This document shows, piece by piece, positions 1 to 8,987 of a DNA stretch of 64,000 nucleotides. How positions within the stretch are numbered: position 1 is the first letter of the stretch; the number at the start of each line of letters is the position of its first letter. This stretch comes from Marinilabiliaceae bacterium (GTDB lineage Bacteria; Bacteroidota; Bacteroidia; Bacteroidales; Marinilabiliaceae): the NCBI GenBank assembly GCA_016933045.1, contig JAFGBR010000042.1, positions 1 to 64,000 of the forward strand, written 5' to 3'. The position numbers were made by a program, and so were the translations under genes. The notes under the pieces were generated by a model, which saw only the letters and a list, made by a program, of their open reading frames with translations, was not told where the DNA came from and did not search any database.

Positions 1-69
1 TACCCACACTCTGCTAAAAATCAGAAATATGTCAAAGAGCTTATATTATACGGCACTATGGCCGCTTAA
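1..69 (+). CDS. 3' end of an unidentified CDS (partial)
   Basis: An open frame runs from the first base to a TAA at 67-69 and encodes 22 residues ending in KELILYGTMAA. Codon use is like that of the neighbouring genes and the frame ends just before the convergent glycosyltransferase gene, so it may be the tail of a longer gene entering from the left. It is too short to assign to a family. It could also be chance, since a 22-codon open frame at a contig edge is not rare. Confidence 0.35.
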   Translation, partial: YPHSAKNQKYVKELILYGTMAA

Positions 70-80
70 AAATTAACGAA

Positions 81-1025
81 CTATTGAAATATATAAAACC
101 ACTTTAAACCTCTTGCCGATCTATAAGAAAAAAAGAACTTTGAAAAAAACGGAAACCTGCTTTTCTTTTTAATAAATATCTCAGAACTATTTGCAAAAAT
201 AAGATTAAATAATTGTATTGAAAACAAACACGTTTTCAACTCTAAATAACCTGCTATCAAACCATTAACAAACTGCAATTCGTGTCCGTAAAAATTAATA
301 TTTTGCTTAAAAAAAGAATAATGCCGAATCTTTTCATCTATCAACTCAACTTTATCTAAATTTCCCTGAATCGAATAATGAGCACTATCATTGTGTCGTC
401 TATGGTAAATCAGATTTTTGTGAATATACTGTATTCCTCCGTTAACAGTTGCACAAACAGCAATTGTCCAATCATAAATAACATCTTTGTTAAAAATCGG
501 AAGTTTATCTTTTAAATCCTTATGAAAAAAAATAGTACACCCTTGAACTGTATTACCTAAAAGTAACTCTTTTACATTCGCACCAGAAAACCCTTGCCTA
601 GACTTAATATCATTAATATCTGGCAATGAATTTCCATCAATAAATTCTTTTGATGCATGATGTATTAATATAGAACTTTTATCCCACTCCAAAAGCATTT
701 GTTCGATCTTTGATTCAATCCATATATCATCCTGATCACAAATCGCTATAAAATCTCCCTTAGATAACCCAATAGCCTTTAAAAAATTTAAATTATAACC
801 AAGATTAATTTCATTTACAAAAAATTTTATCCGGTTATCAATGAAGCTATTTCTTTTAACAATATTAACAGTATTATCAACAGAATCGTCATCAACAACA
901 ATAATCTCAATATTTCGATATGTTTGTTTAATTAATGAATCAATCTGATCATTTATATACTTTTCTCCATTAAAAGAACACAAAACAATTGAAACCAAAG
1001 GATTATTTATGAATTGAATACTCAT
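81..1025 (-). CDS. Family 2 glycosyltransferase
   Basis: A 314-residue GT-A fold glycosyltransferase, likely cytoplasmic or membrane-associated, adding one sugar from a nucleotide-sugar to a surface polysaccharide intermediate. The N-terminus has the GT2 core: VSIVLCSFNGEKYI at residues 11-24, IIVVDDDSVDNT near 40-51, and the acidic motif CDQDDIW near 96, the expected metal and nucleotide site. The ICDQDDIW form is common in rhamnosyltransferase-like enzymes of O-antigen and capsule loci, but the sugar cannot be read from sequence. No membrane helix is evident. It lies 13 bp downstream of a second GT2 gene and is the last gene of the minus-strand glycan cluster. Confidence 0.88.
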   Translation of the reverse strand: MSIQFINNPLVSIVLCSFNGEKYINDQIDSLIKQTYRNIEIIVVDDDSVDNTVNIVKRNSFIDNRIKFFVNEINLGYNLNFLKAIGLSKGDFIAICDQDDIWIESKIEQMLLEWDKSSILIHHASKEFIDGNSLPDINDIKSRQGFSGANVKELLLGNTVQGCTIFFHKDLKDKLPIFNKDVIYDWTIAVCATVNGGIQYIHKNLIYHRRHNDSAHYSIQGNLDKVELIDEKIRHYSFFKQNINFYGHELQFVNGLIAGYLELKTCLFSIQLFNLIFANSSEIFIKKKSRFPFFSKFFFSYRSARGLKWFYIFQ

Positions 1026-1038
1026 TTTTTTGAACTAA

Positions 1039-2022
1039 TCATTTTAAACGACATATTTTACTCATACTTATTTCACTGTACATGTTTTTAACAATCTGAT
1101 TTATTGATAATAACTTTTGACCTGGGATTACTAAAGATTGTAATCTCTTTTTAGATTTCCGAATCTCTTTATATGACATTACATACAACCAAAAACCATT
1201 ATAGGTACTAAACTGAAACGTCATCCACAAAAAAAGCAATTCAACCAAAACCTGAATATTAAAAAAAAACAAATCTAAATTTGAATAATGTATAGCATGT
1301 AGAATAAAGCGATTACGGCGATAAATCTTACTTACAATTTTTTTTCGTAATAAGTTAGTTGTTGCAGAAACTTCATGGCGACAAACTGATTTATTCTCAT
1401 AATAGCATTTCCAACCCAATCGTTGTGCTCGTATACTAACATCTAAATCTTCTGAATAAAATGGGGAATAAATCTCATCAAAACCTCCAATATATTTTAA
1501 CTTTTTAGCATCAATTAAAGCATTTGCACCTGAAAGATAAAAGGAAGGTATCCAAAAATCATCTGAATTATTACAAATCAAATAATTGTTTGCTGCCTTA
1601 ATCTTCATTAGTTTTTTAGAAGGATATTTAGCAGTATCCTGTATACTATTATCATAATATCCAACAATTTTACCCATTACACCAAAAGTACTAGATGATT
1701 CAAAGTACTTAAACTGTGGAAGAAAATAATTTTCTTCTAACATTAAATCATTATTCATTAAAAAAATAAGATCATTAGAAGCAGCCTTTATTCCGGCATT
1801 ACAAGCTGATGAATAACCTTCATTAACTGATTTTGATATTAAACTAATTTGAGGATAATGCGTTAAAATAAATTCTTTTGATTGATCCAAAGAGCAATCA
1901 TCGACAACTATAACCTCATAATTTGTCCCTAGTCTATCCAATTCTCTGAACAAAGAAGGTAGGTTCTTCTCTAATAACTCCTTTCCATTATAATTAGGAA
2001 CAATTGCTGAAATACTTAACAT
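1039..2022 (-). CDS. Family 2 glycosyltransferase, rhamnosyltransferase-like
   Basis: A 327-residue GT2 enzyme. Visible motifs are AIVPNYNGKELL at residues 6-17, VIVVDDCSLD at 38-47, the metal-binding FLMNNDLML near 90-98, and the acceptor-side block YSEDLDVSIRAQRLGW near 189-204, with the ED pair that usually supplies the catalytic base. A hydrophobic stretch near residues 250-272 could anchor the protein to the inner membrane. This arrangement is typical of rhamnosyl- or fucosyl-type transferases of surface glycan assembly; donor and acceptor remain unknown. It is separated from the upstream acetylation gene by 106 bp that contain a perfect hairpin, so its expression may differ from the genes before it. 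Confidence 0.88.
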   Translation of the reverse strand: MLSISAIVPNYNGKELLEKNLPSLFRELDRLGTNYEVIVVDDCSLDQSKEFILTHYPQISLISKSVNEGYSSACNAGIKAASNDLIFLMNNDLMLEENYFLPQFKYFESSSTFGVMGKIVGYYDNSIQDTAKYPSKKLMKIKAANNYLICNNSDDFWIPSFYLSGANALIDAKKLKYIGGFDEIYSPFYSEDLDVSIRAQRLGWKCYYENKSVCRHEVSATTNLLRKKIVSKIYRRNRFILHAIHYSNLDLFFFNIQVLVELLFLWMTFQFSTYNGFWLYVMSYKEIRKSKKRLQSLVIPGQKLLSINQIVKNMYSEISMSKICRLK

Positions 2023-2090
2023 CTATAAAAAATTGATTTAACAAAACAATGCTATTTCTACATACCGATATAATCGAATTAAATATAATA

Positions 2091-2131
2091 TAACTAATTG
2101 ATTATTAAACATTTTAATAATCAATTAGTTA
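2091..2131 (-). terminator. Perfect 18-bp hairpin at the end of the SGNH gene
   Basis: Positions 2091-2108 and 2114-2131 are perfect inverted repeats (TAACTAATTGATTATTAA and its complement) around a 5-nt loop. The right arm contains the stop codon of the SGNH gene. The stem is AT-rich and the downstream minus strand is T/A-rich rather than a pure T tract. It may be a terminator, an attenuator that lowers expression of the two following glycosyltransferases, or an mRNA 3'-end stabiliser. Confidence 0.55.
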
Positions 2132-3196
2132 ATCTAAAAACCGTTCACAAACCTCATGAATTACTATATCAGGCTTCTCTTTTAAAACTATTTCTTTAAT
2201 AAAATCCTTTTGCCAGATATAAACACATTCTCCAATATTTTCATTAAAAAAAGGCCCCATGGATCCAAAAAATGAATCCCTGAAAACTAAAATTTTATAC
2301 GGCAAACCCTCTTTTAAAAAACGTCTTTCAAAAAGTGGATGATTTGTCACGTTAAACTCAGAATGATTATTGCTACTCTTTATTTCAACAGATTTGGGTT
2401 TCATTTTTGGTTTAAAAGCTACATGATATTCATCAATATCAATTTGCATTGCCATTGAAATATCCTCCCTTTTTGTCCATCGTCTTAACAATTGATAATT
2501 ATTTGCATCTTCAACCTTAATTTGAGGATATTGTTCATTTATCGACTCCATTATATGACAATAAGCATAATATGCGCCTAACCTGTTCCAATGGCTGTTA
2601 GTTAAAAAATACAATTCAGTTGTGTCTTTAAGCGATATTAAGCGATCCCTGATATTTATTACTTTAAAGTTAAGTGCTGTATCTAGTGTTTCAACAAGCT
2701 GATCTAACTTTGTTTTTCTTTGTTTTAGATTAAAAGGAAGATACTCGGGATAAACTGAATGTTTGTTGGGTGCAACAGCAAAATAGTAATCTATTTTATG
2801 CTTTTTCAACCAATCAAGTCTTTCTCTAAAAACTTCAACAAAAGTACATAATTCATCATTTGTAAAATGCTCTAATCCAGTTGATTTATTCAATACATTT
2901 TCATAAGAATTACCAAGAAAGTACCAACCATTTTTACCAACAACAACACTGTGCGGAAATGGTGATTCTTTTAACACAGAAATACAAAACTGACTTTTGG
3001 TTTTAACCAAAAAATCTCTCAATCCAAAATTATGATTAAAATCTCCGCTTATCCGTCCAGCAATTGTATTTTTCTTAAGGGTTGCCAATTCATGCGTAAA
3101 ATCTTTTACCAATAAGTTTTCGAAACCAGTCAGTTGAACAAAAATTGGTATCCAAAGAAGAACTATAAAAGCAATTACCTTAATTTTTTTACTCAT
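2129..3196 (-). CDS. AlgJ/AlgX-like SGNH O-acetyltransferase partner
   Basis: A 355-residue periplasmic protein anchored by one N-terminal helix (residues about 6-22, IAFIVLLWIPIFVQL). It resembles the SGNH-fold proteins AlgJ/AlgX, which pass acetyl groups from a membrane MBOAT protein to a polysaccharide. Support comes from KNGWYFLGNS near residue 88, APNKHSVYPEYLP near 143-155, and the presumed serine block FRDSFFGSMGPFF near 305-317. The usual Asp-x-His of this family (D-T-H-W) reads N-S-H-W here, so the catalytic aspartate position appears to be asparagine. The gene starts 2 bp after the stop of the upstream MBOAT gene, the classic pairing. Activity may be changed or lost; a shifted alignment could also explain the change. 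Confidence 0.82.
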   Translation of the reverse strand: MSKKIKVIAFIVLLWIPIFVQLTGFENLLVKDFTHELATLKKNTIAGRISGDFNHNFGLRDFLVKTKSQFCISVLKESPFPHSVVVGKNGWYFLGNSYENVLNKSTGLEHFTNDELCTFVEVFRERLDWLKKHKIDYYFAVAPNKHSVYPEYLPFNLKQRKTKLDQLVETLDTALNFKVINIRDRLISLKDTTELYFLTNSHWNRLGAYYAYCHIMESINEQYPQIKVEDANNYQLLRRWTKREDISMAMQIDIDEYHVAFKPKMKPKSVEIKSSNNHSEFNVTNHPLFERRFLKEGLPYKILVFRDSFFGSMGPFFNENIGECVYIWQKDFIKEIVLKEKPDIVIHEVCERFLD

Positions 3197-3198
3197 AG

Positions 3199-4608
3199 TT
3201 AAAACTTAAAATATATAAATGGATTATACGAATTGCCAGCAATGTAAAAAACACTAATTATAAATAGTAATAATAACCATGAAACTTTAGCAACCTTATA
3301 TAAGCCCAGATAATTTAATCGGATCGAATAAAATAACCTCACAACCGGTAACGAAAATAATATTCCTAAAATTAAGGCTCCCATTCTTTCATACGAAAGC
3401 AGATAATACAAATAACTATAATCGGTCACTTCATAACTCTGAAATAAGTGCTTAAAATAATTTAATGCATTTGGAAGCTCTTCTAAACGAAAGAAAACAA
3501 ATGTTATTAATACAAAAAAAATTAAATACAGATGCGCAATTGGAGCCCATACCCTTTTTAGAACTTCACCAAACCATAACCTTTCATTCACTATAAGAAG
3601 TCCATGCAATAAGCCCCATATTAAGAAATTCATACTAGCTCCATGCCAAAGCCCTGTAACGACGAATACAATAAACAGATTGCGATAAGTTAAAAAGCCA
3701 TTTTGACGGCTACCTCCAATAGGTATATAAAGATAATCTTTAAACCAGGTTGATAACGAAATGTGCCAACGACGCCAAAACTCTCTAATTGACTTTGAAA
3801 TAAATGGGTAGTTAAAGTTTTCGAGAAAGTCAAAGCCAAACATTTTGCCAAGACCAATTGCCATATCAGAGTACCCCGAAAAATCGAAATATATTTGAAG
3901 CGTATATGCAATAATTCCAACCCAACCTACCACCATATCAATATCTTCGATAGGAAGAATGAATATATTATCAGCAATAAAAGCACAATTATTAGCGATA
4001 ATTATCTTTTTGGCCAAACCAATAACAAACCGCTTTACCCCGTTTAAAAATTGATCTGGATTGAAACTCCTGAACAACAATTGTTTTTGAATATCAACAT
4101 ATCGAACAATAGGACCGGCTACCAATTGCGAAAACATGGTAATATATGTACTGTAATTTACAAAGTTACGTGATGCCTTTGTATTCCCAAACTTAAGATC
4201 AAGAATATACGACAGGTTCTGAAACACATAAAAGCTAATCCCCAATGGCAAAACAATTTCAGATAAGCCATCAAAAATTGAAATATCCGAAGTTGGAATT
4301 TCAACAACCGTTAATAGCATCCCTTTAACAAAATAGAAATATTTAAAAACAAATAATGCTCCCAATGAGGAAAACAGAGCCAATCGAAACCCCAGTTTCT
4401 TGCGACCCTTCTCCATCAGAAGACCAGAGTAATAACAAATTGCAGTAACGGCAAGCATCAACAATACCAATAACCCTTCACCTCGGGTATAAAACACAAT
4501 GCTGGAAAAAAGCAAAAAAACATTCCTGTATTTGTGATTTAAAATGTAATAAATAGTCAATACAACAGGGAGAAATAAAAATAAAAACTCAGGTCTTGTA
4601 AATAGCAT
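3199..4608 (-). CDS. MBOAT O-acyltransferase, AlgI family
   Basis: A 469-residue polytopic inner-membrane protein that is expected to move acetyl groups across the membrane for polysaccharide O-acetylation. It starts with the family signature LLFTRPEFLFLFLPVVL, has PLGISFYVFQNLSYILD near 120-137, the conserved FWRRWHISLSTWFKDYLY block near 275-292 and the presumed catalytic histidine in GLWHGASMNFLIWG near 320. Length and order match AlgI/DltB-type proteins. It is directly followed by an SGNH partner on the same strand. This is the second MBOAT of the cluster (the other is at 7345-8793). The acetylated sugar is not predictable. Confidence 0.92.
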   Translation of the reverse strand: MLFTRPEFLFLFLPVVLTIYYILNHKYRNVFLLFSSIVFYTRGEGLLVLLMLAVTAICYYSGLLMEKGRKKLGFRLALFSSLGALFVFKYFYFVKGMLLTVVEIPTSDISIFDGLSEIVLPLGISFYVFQNLSYILDLKFGNTKASRNFVNYSTYITMFSQLVAGPIVRYVDIQKQLLFRSFNPDQFLNGVKRFVIGLAKKIIIANNCAFIADNIFILPIEDIDMVVGWVGIIAYTLQIYFDFSGYSDMAIGLGKMFGFDFLENFNYPFISKSIREFWRRWHISLSTWFKDYLYIPIGGSRQNGFLTYRNLFIVFVVTGLWHGASMNFLIWGLLHGLLIVNERLWFGEVLKRVWAPIAHLYLIFFVLITFVFFRLEELPNALNYFKHLFQSYEVTDYSYLYYLLSYERMGALILGILFSLPVVRLFYSIRLNYLGLYKVAKVSWLLLLFIISVFYIAGNSYNPFIYFKF

Positions 4609-4674
4609 AATATTTTATTAAATCATCCTACTAATAAAAAAATATCACAGCATTAATTATCAATTGCAGTAAAA

Positions 4675-5499
4675 CTAAATTTCAAACCCCATATCTTTAA
4701 CAAACTGTAACTTTTGATCGTCGAATATACTCAAATCCATCTGTTTGTATCGATTGTTCGATCCAGTATTTTTCGGTATAGTGTAAAGTCTTTCAACATT
4801 TTCGGGAGATATGTTAATGCCGGAAAACACCAACATTTTATCAATCTCATACTTTGGGTTTTGGCAAAAACTCTCATGGTTAATTAGTAAAAATCTGTTG
4901 TTATACTTTTTTGACTTTTCCATAATATCTTTTGTCGAATTAATCCAATAATCTAACTGTTTATTTGCTAATTCATCATCATTTTCATTTCCATGCAAAA
5001 CAATATTGTACTTCCAACCCCAATTATTCAATTGTTGTTTATTATTAGAAAATGCCATATCTAATCCATGCCTTAACACGTGTATATATTTTAACTCATC
5101 AAAATAATCAAGAAACTCACACATATAGATTTGAGTATTTGGTTCTTTCCATCCCCAATTAGTCTTCAATTTGCCATTGCAAAACAATCTTTTTGTTATT
5201 TGAAAATAAAAACTGGCTTTTGAATGAATAGTTGGGTTCGTTTTTGCTGCAAAAAATAACACGTAAAAATCTTTAATCGATAATCTTTTGAATAACATGT
5301 ATTTTTCGAATACATCCATTCGTTTTTTTCTTTGATTAACAGAAGCCTCTTTAAACCAATCAGGATTTTTAAATAATCGTGTGAAAATCAAATTGTCATT
5401 AGATTCATTAAGATCATCACCTAAATAAAAACCAGCCTGAATTAAAACTTCAGCAACCGCTCGTGTGCCACTACCACCTAATGCTCCAATTGCTATCAT
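4675..5499 (-). CDS. Sulfotransferase-like P-loop protein
   Basis: A 274-residue protein. The open frame extends upstream to a TTG at 5517, but ATG at 5499 places the N-terminus directly at MIAIGALGGSGTRAVAEVL, whose GGSGTR loop resembles the 5'-phosphosulfate-binding loop of PAPS-dependent sulfotransferases. A second block, YIHVLRHGLDMAFSNN near residues 138-153, matches the 3'-phosphate-binding region. The remainder is divergent. Proteins of this shape are found in glycan loci and are annotated as sulfotransferase family proteins. Its position between an MBOAT/SGNH pair and a second sulfotransferase suggests modification of the same glycan. The fold call is fairly safe, but PAPS use is inferred. 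Confidence 0.7.
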   Translation of the reverse strand: MIAIGALGGSGTRAVAEVLIQAGFYLGDDLNESNDNLIFTRLFKNPDWFKEASVNQRKKRMDVFEKYMLFKRLSIKDFYVLFFAAKTNPTIHSKASFYFQITKRLFCNGKLKTNWGWKEPNTQIYMCEFLDYFDELKYIHVLRHGLDMAFSNNKQQLNNWGWKYNIVLHGNENDDELANKQLDYWINSTKDIMEKSKKYNNRFLLINHESFCQNPKYEIDKMLVFSGINISPENVERLYTIPKNTGSNNRYKQMDLSIFDDQKLQFVKDMGFEI

Positions 5500-5533
5500 A
5501 CTCTTAATCAATATCAATTATCAAATCGCAATA

Positions 5534-6235
5534 CTACACATCATAATTTAATAATTCGAAATCCTTTTTGTAAATATTTCTAATCATAGACCTGCATTCA
5601 GGGTTAAGCAAATCATTGTAACATGGTTTATTGGTACTATGAATGTGTTCAAGATGTGTGTTTATACCTTTATCCTTAAAAAAACGATCACAATCTGAAT
5701 TTAAATTTTCAAATCTAATAAGAGCATCTACGCAAATATTCTCATTTCGTGTCACAAACACATATTGCGGCAATAAATGCCTATCATTCAAATAGTTCTC
5801 TGGAAGATATTTTAAAATAAACTGAGATAAATCCATACAAAAGTCACCATTGTTATTTTTCAGCCAAAAAAATTCAGATACTATACGATCGTATGGATTA
5901 CGTATCACCGCAAAACTTATATATTTTTTAATATTTAATTTTTTTTCAATTTCATTAATTGTATAATGTTGTAATGGAATTAGTTTTATTTTATCATTTT
6001 TTATAATATAATTAAAAAATGCAATTATTTTACTTCGCAAATTGCCACCCAAAAAATCACGAAACATTTTTCGATTTTCAAAAGTAACAGGTATATATCC
6101 ATACATTATTTTTCTAGAGATCATATTGCACCCTTCATTATCAACACCAAATACTCCCAGTGCTTTTTCAATACTACCTCCTCCTGTTTTGGGGATATGA
6201 ATAAATAATAATTTGTATTTTTTACTTATTGGCAT
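5534..6235 (-). CDS. Sulfotransferase family 2 protein
   Basis: A 233-residue cytoplasmic enzyme of the carbohydrate sulfotransferase type. The 5'-phosphosulfate loop is visible as FIHIPKTGGGSIEKAL at residues 11-26 and the 3'-phosphate block as FAVIRNPYDRIVSEF near 108-122. These are the two hallmarks of PAPS-dependent sulfotransferases that act on sugars. The start codon overlaps the end of the upstream SGNH gene by 10 bp, indicating translational coupling. With the neighbouring sulfotransferase-like gene it points to a sulfated surface polysaccharide. No PAPS synthesis genes are in the window, so supply must come from elsewhere. Confidence 0.82.
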   Translation of the reverse strand: MPISKKYKLLFIHIPKTGGGSIEKALGVFGVDNEGCNMISRKIMYGYIPVTFENRKMFRDFLGGNLRSKIIAFFNYIIKNDKIKLIPLQHYTINEIEKKLNIKKYISFAVIRNPYDRIVSEFFWLKNNNGDFCMDLSQFILKYLPENYLNDRHLLPQYVFVTRNENICVDALIRFENLNSDCDRFFKDKGINTHLEHIHSTNKPCYNDLLNPECRSMIRNIYKKDFELLNYDV

Positions 6236-7332
6236 TCGTTATTGGCTTTATCATTATTGTATCCAATTTCAGTGAGCTTTTCAATTGTCTTATTTATGGC
6301 AATTGTAATACCTTTTTCGTTCCAATGGGTATCTGTTCTGTAATATAACGTATCACTACATTTAACAAACGAATGATACAAATCGACATAAGGTATTTGA
6401 AGGATATCTAACCCTTTATACAATCTGGGCAAAAAATTATTATACTCTTCGTTCTCAAAAACAAGACTATGATAAATAGAAATCTTACTGGGAATAGGCA
6501 TAAAAACCAATTCCATGTTATATTCCTCTTTCAGTTTCGTCTGAATTCTTTTTAGGTTGTCGCACAACGTTTGAATTTCTTTATCGGTATGTTGGTAGAA
6601 AAAGCTTGATTCTGAGTTATTAACACTTTCTTTTACAAACAACCATGAAGGATTTAAACAATATACAGGAGTTTTATAATTAATATATTCAAACGTTCGG
6701 AATTTGAATGTGGCAATTTTTTCATACAAATCAGCTATAAACATCCCACGTTGCAATACTCTGTTATATTTTCTTTCAATATCATTTTTCGAAAGTAGTA
6801 AACAAAAAGAATCATCTTCATTTGTTTTTTTTTCAGGTTCGGGATTTAAAGGCATTCTCTGAATAAGATAATGCATCAAACCCCTTTCTCCCATCTCATA
6901 TATAAGCACTTTCTTTCTTCCCTTTTTATACGCTGCATTCATAAATGGCTGCATTGGATTATAACCATTGTAATAATATACTTTTTCACCCGTCTCATCC
7001 TGAAGCCTTTCAGGAAAAGTGGTCAGCCAGTGAAAAAAAAAATAACTATCGCCTACACATACAATATCAGCCGAATCAAACGAGGGATGCTTTGGACTAT
7101 TTGTATACCAAGGTAATTCATACTTATTTTTTTGGTTAATATTGCTAAATGGCGGAAGCGGTTCTCTAAAATCAGTAATGTAATTTTGTCGATATAAATC
7201 ACCCCCATCATGACAAAATGGAGCATTCTGAATAAACTGTAAACCATATTTAACCCTAATAAAAATGAAAATGCACAAACAAAACACTCCCAATATATAA
7301 ATGCTATATTTTAATATCTTATCCTTTCTCAT
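6226..7332 (-). CDS. AlgX/AlgJ-like SGNH acetyltransferase partner
   Basis: A 368-residue protein with one N-terminal membrane helix (ILKYSIYILGVFCLCIFIFI, residues about 6-25) and a periplasmic SGNH-type domain. The serine block is VCVGDSYFFFHW near residues 88-99 and the Asp-His pair is in YRTDTHWNEKGI near 334-345, so all three expected catalytic residues are present, in contrast to the paralogue at 2129-3196. An upstream TTG at 7344 is in frame, but ATG at 7332 is preferred. It lies 12 bp after the MBOAT gene 7345-8793 and overlaps the next gene by 10 bp. Likely role: transfer of acetyl groups to a surface glycan. Confidence 0.8.
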   Translation of the reverse strand: MRKDKILKYSIYILGVFCLCIFIFIRVKYGLQFIQNAPFCHDGGDLYRQNYITDFREPLPPFSNINQKNKYELPWYTNSPKHPSFDSADIVCVGDSYFFFHWLTTFPERLQDETGEKVYYYNGYNPMQPFMNAAYKKGRKKVLIYEMGERGLMHYLIQRMPLNPEPEKKTNEDDSFCLLLSKNDIERKYNRVLQRGMFIADLYEKIATFKFRTFEYINYKTPVYCLNPSWLFVKESVNNSESSFFYQHTDKEIQTLCDNLKRIQTKLKEEYNMELVFMPIPSKISIYHSLVFENEEYNNFLPRLYKGLDILQIPYVDLYHSFVKCSDTLYYRTDTHWNEKGITIAINKTIEKLTEIGYNNDKANNECQ

Positions 7333-7344
7333 TTTTAATCGCAA

Positions 7345-8793
7345 TTAGAATTGAAAATATATAAAATCAAGAGCATCCCACTTTCCAAAAAACACAATAG
7401 ACGAAACTCCAATTAATAATAACACCCACATCAAAAATTTCGGGATTTTTTTAAACCAATTTTCAAGGCCAACATACTCTGCAACATACTCTACATAATA
7501 AAGAACTAGTATAGCCAATACTGAAATCCAAAAATCAACAGGAAACTTAAAGATATTAATTATAGTTGTGGGATTTGAAATTGAAATTGAAAATGAATCT
7601 CTTATTATTACAAGTGCATCAGAAAAAGTCTTTGTCATAAAAAATGGCGAAGTTGAAATAAACACCAAAGAAACAACAGAAATGTTCAAAACTGAATCGA
7701 CTATATTATATTTTAATAGTCCGATTTTATTTTTGATTTTTTTAATAGTATCACGTAATAAAACGTAGAGCACAATAAATAGACCATGCACACCTCCAAA
7801 TATTATAAAATTCCAGGTAGCTCCATGCCACAACCCATTAATTAAAAACACAATAATAATGCTTAAAATCATTCGAAACTGACCATTCCTGCGCCCACCA
7901 AGAAAAACATACAAATAATCTCTAAACCAAGTAGTTAACGAGATATGCCAACGCGACCAAAACTCTTGTGTTGTTTGTGCAAAAAATGGTTGACGAAAAT
8001 TCCTCATTAACTTAACGCCCATTATTCCAGCCGCACCAATTGCAATATCTGAATAACCAGAAAAATCACAATAAATCTGTATGTAAAAGAAAAAATTTGC
8101 AATCCAAATAATAACACCTTTATACACTCCCGGGTTGTAAAATATCTCAGAGGTATACTCTGCAATCCGATCAGCAATCACCATTTTTTTAACAAATCCC
8201 CAAAGCATTAAAACCAAACCATTTCGAACTCTATAATAATTAAACTCATACTTAGTTCTTAATTGAGGAATCAAATTTTTAGCTCGTTCAATAGGGCCTG
8301 CCACTAACTGAGGAAAATAGGTTACATAAAGTGCAAAACGCAGCAATTTCTTTTCAGCGTCAATTCTCTTTTTGTAAACATCGATTGTATAGCCTAATGT
8401 TTGAAATGTATAAAATGATATACCTACCGGTAATTTAAAGTCATGGTTTGAAATAGAGTATGTTCCGCCTAACAGAGTTACAACATCTCGAATCGAATCG
8501 TTAAAAAAGTTGAAATACTTAAAAAAAAACAATAGTCCTAAATTAATAATCAAACTAACATATAACAATCGTTTTCGAATGATTTTACTTTTTGAAGCAG
8601 CAATTTTTATTGAACAAAAATAATCGGTAAGCGTAGAGCCAATTATAAGAACTACAAAAATAGGATCCCAACAAATGTAGAAGTAATAACTACTTATTAA
8701 TAAAAAAATCCACCTGAACTTAAATGGAATAAAAAAATATCCCATCAACACTATTGGGAAAAAAACCAAAAATTCAAGTGAATTAAACAACAT
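7345..8793 (-). CDS. MBOAT O-acyltransferase, AlgI family (first of two)
   Basis: A 482-residue polytopic membrane protein closely matching AlgI: LFNSLEFLVFFPIVLMGYF at the start, LPVGISFYTFQTLGYTIDVY near 121-140, FWSRWHISLTTWFRDYLYVF near 277-296, and GLWHGATWNFIIFGG with the presumed catalytic histidine near 322-336. It is the first gene of the minus-strand glycan cluster and is divergent from the gene at 8988. A TAnnTTTG-type promoter element lies about 42 bp upstream. With the SGNH protein encoded immediately after it, it forms a complete acetylation pair, making the second MBOAT/SGNH pair of the cluster either a second acetylation site or a diverged copy. Confidence 0.93.
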   Translation of the reverse strand: MLFNSLEFLVFFPIVLMGYFFIPFKFRWIFLLISSYYFYICWDPIFVVLIIGSTLTDYFCSIKIAASKSKIIRKRLLYVSLIINLGLLFFFKYFNFFNDSIRDVVTLLGGTYSISNHDFKLPVGISFYTFQTLGYTIDVYKKRIDAEKKLLRFALYVTYFPQLVAGPIERAKNLIPQLRTKYEFNYYRVRNGLVLMLWGFVKKMVIADRIAEYTSEIFYNPGVYKGVIIWIANFFFYIQIYCDFSGYSDIAIGAAGIMGVKLMRNFRQPFFAQTTQEFWSRWHISLTTWFRDYLYVFLGGRRNGQFRMILSIIIVFLINGLWHGATWNFIIFGGVHGLFIVLYVLLRDTIKKIKNKIGLLKYNIVDSVLNISVVSLVFISTSPFFMTKTFSDALVIIRDSFSISISNPTTIINIFKFPVDFWISVLAILVLYYVEYVAEYVGLENWFKKIPKFLMWVLLLIGVSSIVFFGKWDALDFIYFQF

Positions 8794-8834
8794 TTTTCAC
8801 CGTTATAGAATATATACTGCTTTAATATGGATTG

Positions 8835-8842
8835 CAAAAATA
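8835..8842 (-). promoter_or_regulatory. -7 promoter element of the glycan cluster
   Basis: On the minus strand the sequence TATTTTTG matches the Bacteroidota -7 consensus TAnnTTTG, 42 bp before the MBOAT start codon. No TTG is found at the proper -33 spacing, so the call rests on the -7 box and position only. Confidence 0.5.
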
Positions 8843-8922
8843 TAAAAAGTATTGAAAGTAGTAAAACGTCAAACTAAAATAACTGATTAAAAAAACACCC
8901 CTTCAATTAATTAAAATAATAT

Positions 8923-8930
8923 TACTTTTG
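8923..8930 (+). promoter_or_regulatory. -7 promoter element of the DUF5686 gene
   Basis: TACTTTTG fits TAnnTTTG exactly and lies 57 bp before the ATG at 8988. A clear -33 TTG is not present. Together with the minus-strand box at 8835-8842 it makes a divergent promoter region of about 190 bp. Confidence 0.5.
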
Positions 8931-8987
8931 CATTACATTAATTATACAAATTAATAACACACAAAATCATATCTTGTTAAATAGTTC

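Noticed and set aside
6871-7139. Plus-strand frames opposite the SGNH gene
   Set aside because: They are antisense shadows; the minus-strand gene has clear motifs and operon context.
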